Shown piece by piece: positions 59,326 to 64,000 of a DNA stretch of 64,000 nucleotides. Origin of the DNA: Triops longicaudatus (Eukaryota > Arthropoda > Branchiopoda > Notostraca > Triopsidae); assembly GCA_022885665.1 (NCBI GenBank), contig JAGQDJ010000212.1, forward strand, positions 62,001-126,000, written 5' to 3'. The notes beneath the pieces are model-generated. The model saw only the letters and a program-made list of their open reading frames with translations, did no database searches and was not told where the DNA came from. The first letter of the stretch is position 1. Each line of letters begins with the position of its first letter. Both the position numbers and the translations under genes were made by a program.

Positions 59326-59400
59326 TGTATATTTTTCTTTGGTGGTCTAGCTGTATGACTGTGTTCGACTCATAAAGCTAGATCAGCAAGGCAAAGTGTA
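59326..59400 (+). ncRNA. mir-9: microRNA hairpin, miR-9/miR-79 family
   Basis: The 5p strand (59336-59358) starts TCTTTGG and ends TCTAGCTGTATGA, as in miR-9. The 3p strand (from 59372) reads ATAAAGCTAGATCAGC, the miR-79 / fly miR-4 type. The core stem TCTAGCTGTATGA / TCATAAAGCTAGA pairs at 12 of 13 positions with an 11-base loop. Both arms carry known family seeds, so which arm dominates cannot be read from sequence. Confidence 0.93.
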
Positions 59401-59796
59401 CTGTTCGTTCCCCGTCACATTCCTGCATGCAGACCAAGTTTAGCTTTTTCTGGTGCTGAACGAAAAGATTCAAGTTCATACAGTACGACAAGGACGTATT
59501 CTGCAGTGACGTTTTCGACGTATTCTAACGTTCATCTCGCTCTCCTGGGAAAGAAGTTGTGTTCTGGAATTGTGCGAAAAGTCAAGATGTCAGTTGCTCG
59601 CTGAACTCGGATCGAGCAAGTTCGCTACGCGCCGGTTGTCTGTTTCCCCTTTGGGCATGAAGATCTACGGTTAGGACTGCTGTGCTGAAGTCTTCTGTTG
59701 CTAAAGCACTGGATTTCACGCCTTAGCAACTTGCAAAAACTAGGAAAGTTGTTGAGTTTGTGGCTACTAATGAGTTTAAATTTTAAAAAGGGTTGT

Positions 59797-59863
59797 TCGT
59801 TAAGGAACTACCGCTGTGGTATGTGGAGCCTTCCGTATCACAGCCGTAGTTACCTAGACGTTA
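59797..59863 (+). ncRNA. mir-2: microRNA hairpin, miR-2/6/13 family
   Basis: The 3p strand (59836-59857) begins TATCACAGCCGTAGTTACC, with the AUCACAG seed of the miR-2/6/11/13/308 superfamily and the miR-2-type CC after it. The 5p arm AGGAACTACCGCTGTGGTA pairs almost perfectly. Flanking CGTTAAGG/CCTAGACG adds a lower stem. The 3' half differs from standard miR-2, so this may be a lineage-specific paralogue comparable to fly miR-6. Confidence 0.85.
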
Positions 59864-60032
59864 CACTCCTGCAGTCTTCGCGCCAATTTCCTTTTGGCTC
59901 GCGTGGGGCCGTCATTCGCCGTAACGTGGCCTGAGGTTCGCCGTTTAACTCCGCGTAGGCTTAAGTAAGTAACGCTACGCTTTGAAAATTGGAACGGTTA
60001 CGCTTAAAATTTGACTTTGCACATGCAATTTC

Positions 60033-60110
60033 TTGGCGCTGGATCCAGTGGATGGGATGCTGGGATAGTCACGTTCGATAATGCATAGCACCACGGGATT
60101 CAGCCGCCAA
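60033..60110 (+). ncRNA. candidate microRNA hairpin, unknown family
   Basis: TTGGCG pairs with CGCCAA at the base, then CTG/CAG, ATCC/GGAT and GTGG/CCAC, about 18-19 bp with a few bulges and a large terminal loop. It lies in the row of microRNA hairpins, same strand assumed. No seed recognised on either arm. The large loop makes it less typical. Confidence 0.4.
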
Positions 60111-60228
60111 TGAAGTTGCTATCAATGGTAAGATGAAGCCCACCATTTCATACATATTCTTATTCTTAACATGATCTTAATGCCGTACTTAGCATTATGG
60201 TACCTTGAAGTCATATTTTCTTCCTTTC

Positions 60229-60300
60229 TCGACCCCGTTTTCACCTTGGCCAACGTCGTAACGCTAGTATCGTCTTGGTTATGGTGAAAATGGGGTTGAT
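60229..60300 (+). ncRNA. candidate microRNA hairpin, unknown family, very strong stem
   Basis: 5p arm TCGACCCCGTTTTCACC plus TTGGCCAA pairs with the 3p arm TTGGTTATGGTGAAAATGG plus GGTTGA over about 25 bp, with one mismatch and a few G:U pairs, and a 21-base loop. The size and shape fit a pre-microRNA. It sits between the miR-2-like and miR-309-like hairpins. No known seed recognised, so it is a new family member candidate. An unrelated inverted repeat is the alternative. Confidence 0.65.
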
Positions 60301-60545
60301 TTGTCCGTTGACCCGGGAATTTTCACGGTTTGAAGAAATACACCCTTAAGTTCCATTGTCGTAGGCCATTGTAAGGAGCTATTGTTAGAGCCTTTAGACC
60401 TGTTGCTGTTTTAAAAGAGGGTTGTTATGTTCTGGCATGTGTGGAAGAGTTCGTGGAAGTGTTTTGGGGTAGAGGGTGGTGGGTCACCGCTAGGGGCGTT
60501 AAGGGAGCTTTTCCGGGTAAGGTCACTGGAGGTTAGTTATTCGTA

Positions 60546-60615
60546 GACGGGGAGAACCCTACCTTAGTGGATGGAGCCTATTTAGTAACATCACTGGGTA
60601 AGGTTCGCCCCCGTC
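60546..60615 (+). ncRNA. mir-309: microRNA hairpin, miR-309/miR-3 family
   Basis: The 3p strand (60591-60612) begins TCACTGGGTAAGGTTCGCC. It shares the CACTGGG seed of fly miR-3, miR-309 and miR-318, and the GGGTAAGGTTcG stretch resembles miR-309. The 5p arm GACGGGGAGAACCCTACC plus TTAGTG pairs over about 21 bp with a 22-base loop. The stem is well formed (GACGGGG/CCCCGTC at the base). Confidence 0.82.
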
Positions 60616-60793
60616 TGGGAGTAAACTATTCCACGGAATTTTGCGTACCCTAAGGGTGTGTGCGGTATACGACCTTATTTCAGAGGGTGGGGGCTCAGAA
60701 GAAAGGGGCGAGTGTGGAGTGTGAGGGCGTCGGAGTCTAGATGCTTAAGTTGATCTGGTTGATGTGTACCATTTCAGCGACGTTCTCCGAACG

Positions 60794-60853
60794 GAGTGGT
60801 GGTTCGTTTTCGGAAGTAGTTACGCCAACGACTTCGAAGAAGTACCTTACCTC
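60794..60853 (+). ncRNA. weak candidate hairpin, unknown
   Basis: TTTTCGGAAGT pairs with ACTTCGAAGA around a loop of 13 bases, with a loose lower stem GAGTGGTGG/CCTTACCTC. Pairing is imperfect, so this is only a possible further cluster member. Confidence 0.25.
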
Positions 60854-60991
60854 GGTAGTATAGAGGTAGTATATACTCTTATACTATAAGAGTAGTCTAT
60901 ATTAGCAATGTTTGTTGCTGGTTGTTGACAGTATAGTATTAGTTTGTTTGGGTGTTTGTGAAGAGCAAGACATACGAATGTGAACGCTGGG

Positions 60992-61073
60992 ATTTGATGG
61001 GCGAGTGGGAATCTGGTACATGTAGTTTTCCGACAAGTTGGTCATGACTAGATCCCACACTCGTCCGGTCAAG
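60992..61073 (+). ncRNA. mir-279: microRNA hairpin, miR-279/286 family, copy b
   Basis: The 3p strand (61045-61066) begins TGACTAGATCCCACACTC, one base different from copy a over the mature region. The 5p arm GGGCGAGTGGGAATCTGGTA pairs with it, and CATG/CATG extends towards the loop. Outer TTTGAT/GGTCAAG gives a lower stem. Copies a and b bound the cluster on its left and right. Confidence 0.9.
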
Positions 61074-62638
61074 TACTGGCTCTTCGGCCGGGTTTGCTAA
61101 AATTTGAAAAGAATTAATTACTTTTTTTTAGTTTCGAGTTTTTAATTGTCGGTGAATTTTGCTATCGGTGATGTTAACGTCGGTTTTTCATCACCGGGTA
61201 GAATTCATCCAGAATTGAATCTCACCTCTTCTTAATGTGGAATTAAATTATTTTAATTGCTATTCCGGTCCAAAACTAAATCTAGTCTTGTGAACTAGTT
61301 CGTATTAAGTATTTAACCAGTAACTACTTTGTTTTCAAAGTTGTGGGTTCCAAAGTAATATTGTAGGTTTATCTGATTGTTGGTTTTCTTTTTGTTGTCG
61401 GCAGTGGCAGTTGAATTCAAATTCACGTGGAGAATTTATTGCAATAAAAAACGTGCTGGCTATGTTGTTTTTCTTTATTTACTGATTCATAATAGTATTC
61501 AAGATTTGCAGGCTAGGCAACCATTGGCCGTTAGCCCTTCAAGTCGTATTGTCATAAAATATCGTGAGGAACATTTCGTGAGCAATCTTGGAACATTGAA
61601 CTCAATCTTGATTAATGGTCGCCGGAACACCTGACACGTGGTAGCATGCAAACTGTTCTCGTTGACGGCTTTTTTACATTCACTCCTGTTTTCTATCCTA
61701 TATTGAATTTATTCTCGTTTATGTGTTGGTTTTAGTAGAATTCACATAAAGCTTCTAACAAGAAAAAAAAAATATTGAATACAAAAATGACATTTTCGAA
61801 AGCCTCTTAAAAGTTCCTAACAGAACTCTAGGTGGCCAAAGAGTCTCAAAGAGTTACATAGATCACGTCGGGGATTTTATATAGTCTTCATGAAACTTGG
61901 TTTGATTTCGCTTGTAACCCATTTACTTGAAAAACTTATACAGTGAAAGGTTCGTGTGTTTAATCCAATGCAATCTTTGTAAATACATTTTTACAGTGCA
62001 AGGTTCTGTTTACAAAACGAGTGGTGAAGGGATGGAGCATATTACAAACTTCCTTTTTGTTTATAAAAAAATAGAATTTTGCATGGAATCATGGCTATTT
62101 AGATATTATAATAGTATTACATTCTTGACTTGCTGCGCACATACGATGATTTAATTACATCATGACGCATTTCACGAACTGAGGCTCTTTGCCGTCTGTA
62201 TAACATGCCCAAGGGGAGCGCCACTGTAAACACCTATTGTGTGGACTAAATACGTGGGGAAATCAACTGACCACGCTTTTTTTCTTGTGCTTTCGTTGTG
62301 TATTCTTTGCAAGAACAATACCAATATATAAAATGCAACATCTTGGTAACATGGACGGTTTTTTGCCTTCCTTTTACCCGCTCCAACACCTAATATACAA
62401 TTTTTTCTTTTTCAACATTACAAATCAACAATCCTAAAGCCGTAGCACAGGACACCAAAGCACCGATTTTTGATACCGAAGGTTAGGTAATCTCGTTCAG
62501 AACGAAGATAAGCAGTGTGTACAATATTTATCATTACTTAGTAATTTAGCTTATAATACAGTCTAAAAATATATGTAAAAAGCTACGTGACGTTAGAATT
62601 TCGACTTGTTCGCTTTGGTCCCGAATTTGCTCATTGTC
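61074..62638. other. stretch without recognised genes, ABHD2 3' flank
   Basis: Moderately AT-rich. The right part must include the ABHD2 3' UTR (minus strand). I saw no further microRNA seed or coding exon. Confidence 0.5.
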
Positions 62639-64000
62639 TTAATTGGCGATAGAGGTAGAATGAGCCTGGACTAATCCGTCAGCTAAGCCAACTACCATCC
62701 GGTCGAGCCAAGTAACTGGATTTGGATAAACGAGACCACCTTCGTAGTATCCGATATGACCACCGTGCGCCGTTGTAATAAAGACGGTCCGTTCTCTGGA
62801 TTCTAAAACATTTGCAACTATAACTCTAATGCCTAATACACAAATGACGAAGTAATACCTGCAAAATTTTTCACAACACTATGAAGCTCTTCAGGAACAA
62901 TTGGATCATCCAGTGCGTTCATAAAAATCATAGGCACTTTGATATTGTGCATGTAGTTCACACAACTGCTTTGGCGATATAAATCCGTCACGCTAGCAAA
63001 ACCATGAACTTTCCTACACAGAAAGATGTAATTGAAAAATTAACAAAAAATGTAATTCACTACAACGAGTTATCAAAACACAGCTGATTATTTTTCAAAC
63101 GCTTCTATTCACGCTACTTGCTTCAAAACAGCTTTACAAGATGGCGTAATGCCTGTGTAATGACGCGCTACCACGTTTCTCGCTAACTTTCACACAAAAC
63201 TTGCAATTTTAAGCTACATTTAATCTAGAAAAACTGCAATATTAGAAATATACTAGAAATATATTAGAATTTATGATAATTTAGAATATGAACAGAATTT
63301 CACTACGAAATTGCGGAAGATTAAATAAAGCGACTAGAGAACGTAGCAAAATATGAAAGAAGCGTGATTTGAACACGTTTTCCTGCACTTGTCCACGAGA
63401 ATATTAGATTAAGACGATAAAACAGGCTCTTACCTTGTATACGCTTCATCTAACTCGGGTAAAGTGGCAGCTGAGAGTATTGTCCTCTCACACAACTGGT
63501 ACTTGAGCTTGACATCTTCATGAAAAACTTGGTGATAATGCGCAATCAGCGTTCTTTTCATGTTCTCCGTCATGACATACAAGTAGAAGCGCCGGAAGTT
63601 CACCCACTGAAGCAAATAATGCATCGCACTGTCAAAAAAAAAAATAAATAAATAAATAAAAAACACGAAAACAGAAAAAGAAAATTTTTAAAAATTAACT
63701 ACCTTAGCGCATCGTAACCTTGGCAGATCGATATTCCTCCCACAATACGATCCGAGATAGAATTCGAGTGTTCACCCAAGTATTTGACCACCAAATTTCC
63801 GCCCATGCTAAAGCCAATTGCTACAATCTTCGTATCAGGATTCGCCCCCAAAACGTGTTGTACCATGATATGATAGTCTTTGGTGCATCCTGGTGAACAA
63901 GCAAAAAATTAAAGGATTTAGTAATGTTTCGTCATCGCGTTTGAAATCTTTCAATTGTATACCATAAGCAAATATGCGATGTGACGTAATGCGAATGCTT
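62639..64000 (-). CDS. ABHD2: monoacylglycerol lipase ABHD2, 3' part
   Basis: Membrane-anchored alpha/beta hydrolase that splits monoacylglycerols and related lipids. Exons in transcript order: 64000-63963 (cut by the window edge), 63889-63703, 63628-63434, 63013-62859, 62802-62639; phases agree, giving the last roughly 245 residues. The match to ABHD2 rather than ABHD1/3 is clear: FAYGCTKDY, GFSMGGNLVVKYLGE with the nucleophile Ser in GFSMGG, ISICQGYDALS, LLQWVNFRRFYLYVMTENMK, RKVHGF, NALDDPIVPE with the catalytic Asp, and TTAHGGHIGYYEG with the catalytic His, then TWLDRMVV. The N-terminal membrane anchor and start lie beyond the window. Confidence 0.94.

Noticed and set aside
60866..60905. 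let-7-like GAGGTAG in an AT palindrome
   Set aside because: Only the seed-like word matches. The local palindrome (ACTCTTATA/TATAAGAGT) does not pair as a let-7 precursor.
61377..61634. 85-codon ORF after the microRNA cluster
   Set aside because: No family, ordinary AT-rich composition, no splice or promoter context.
1..64000. tRNA, rRNA, CRISPR or bacterial features
   Set aside because: I saw no tRNA-like T-loop boxes in a cloverleaf context, no rRNA sequence and no spaced identical repeats. The DNA is clearly animal nuclear.

Overview
The window is eukaryotic and AT-rich. It has spliced genes with GT..AG introns of about 50 bp to 4 kb, TTA/ATT microsatellites and small DNA transposons. 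The genes found are a GnRH/AKH/corazonin-type receptor, animal NCOA6, UFSP2, MED22, USP12/46, ABHD2 and IRP1/cytosolic aconitase, plus microRNA hairpins with miR-279, miR-9/79, miR-2 and miR-309/3 seeds. Together these point to a protostome, most likely an arthropod. I could not place it more precisely. Exon boundaries below were joined by hand from splice sites, reading phase and family similarity.

Layout. 1-5.3 kb: possible promoter, then a cytochrome c oxidase subunit 6C gene (2751-3075, +), then two hAT-type MITEs, the second containing an assembly gap inside poly-G/poly-C. 5.9-18.1 kb: NCOA6-like coactivator (+, 8 coding exons, about 2150 aa). 19.5-21.7 kb: USP12/46 deubiquitinase (+). 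22.1-23.8 kb: GnRH/AKH/corazonin-family receptor (+) with an altered DRY motif. 24.1-24.5 kb: a third hAT MITE with a perfect 8-bp target duplication. 24.8-28.2 kb: UFSP2, the UFM1 protease (-), head-to-head with MED22 (28.8-30.0 kb, +). 30.5-41.1 kb: taperin/phostensin-family PP1 regulator (-), with a 4-kb intron full of decayed repeats. 44.2-55.0 kb: IRP1/cytosolic aconitase (+, 14 coding exons), with a small antisense ORF and a GC-rich ORF inside its introns. 55-62.6 kb: no protein gene I can defend. 62.6-64.0 kb: 3' part of ABHD2 (-), running off the right edge.

The most interesting region is 59.17-61.07 kb, a cluster of hairpins. Two carry the miR-279/286 seed, one has both miR-9 and miR-79/miR-4 type arms, one has the miR-2/6 seed and one has the miR-309/3 seed. 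That is nearly the set of seed families in the Drosophila mir-309~6 cluster, here mixed with two to three further strong hairpins I could not match to any family. Nuclear-receptor-like half-site pairs lie 0.8-1.2 kb upstream.

The protein genes look like ordinary housekeeping and regulatory neighbours: transcription coactivators (NCOA6, MED22), ubiquitin/UFM1 removal (USP12/46, UFSP2), mitochondrial and iron metabolism (COX6C, IRP1), lipid hydrolysis (ABHD2) and PP1/actin regulation (taperin-like). They form no operon-like unit. UFSP2/MED22 and taperin-like/IRP1 are divergent pairs, and the latter pair shares a CACGTGACGTCA element.
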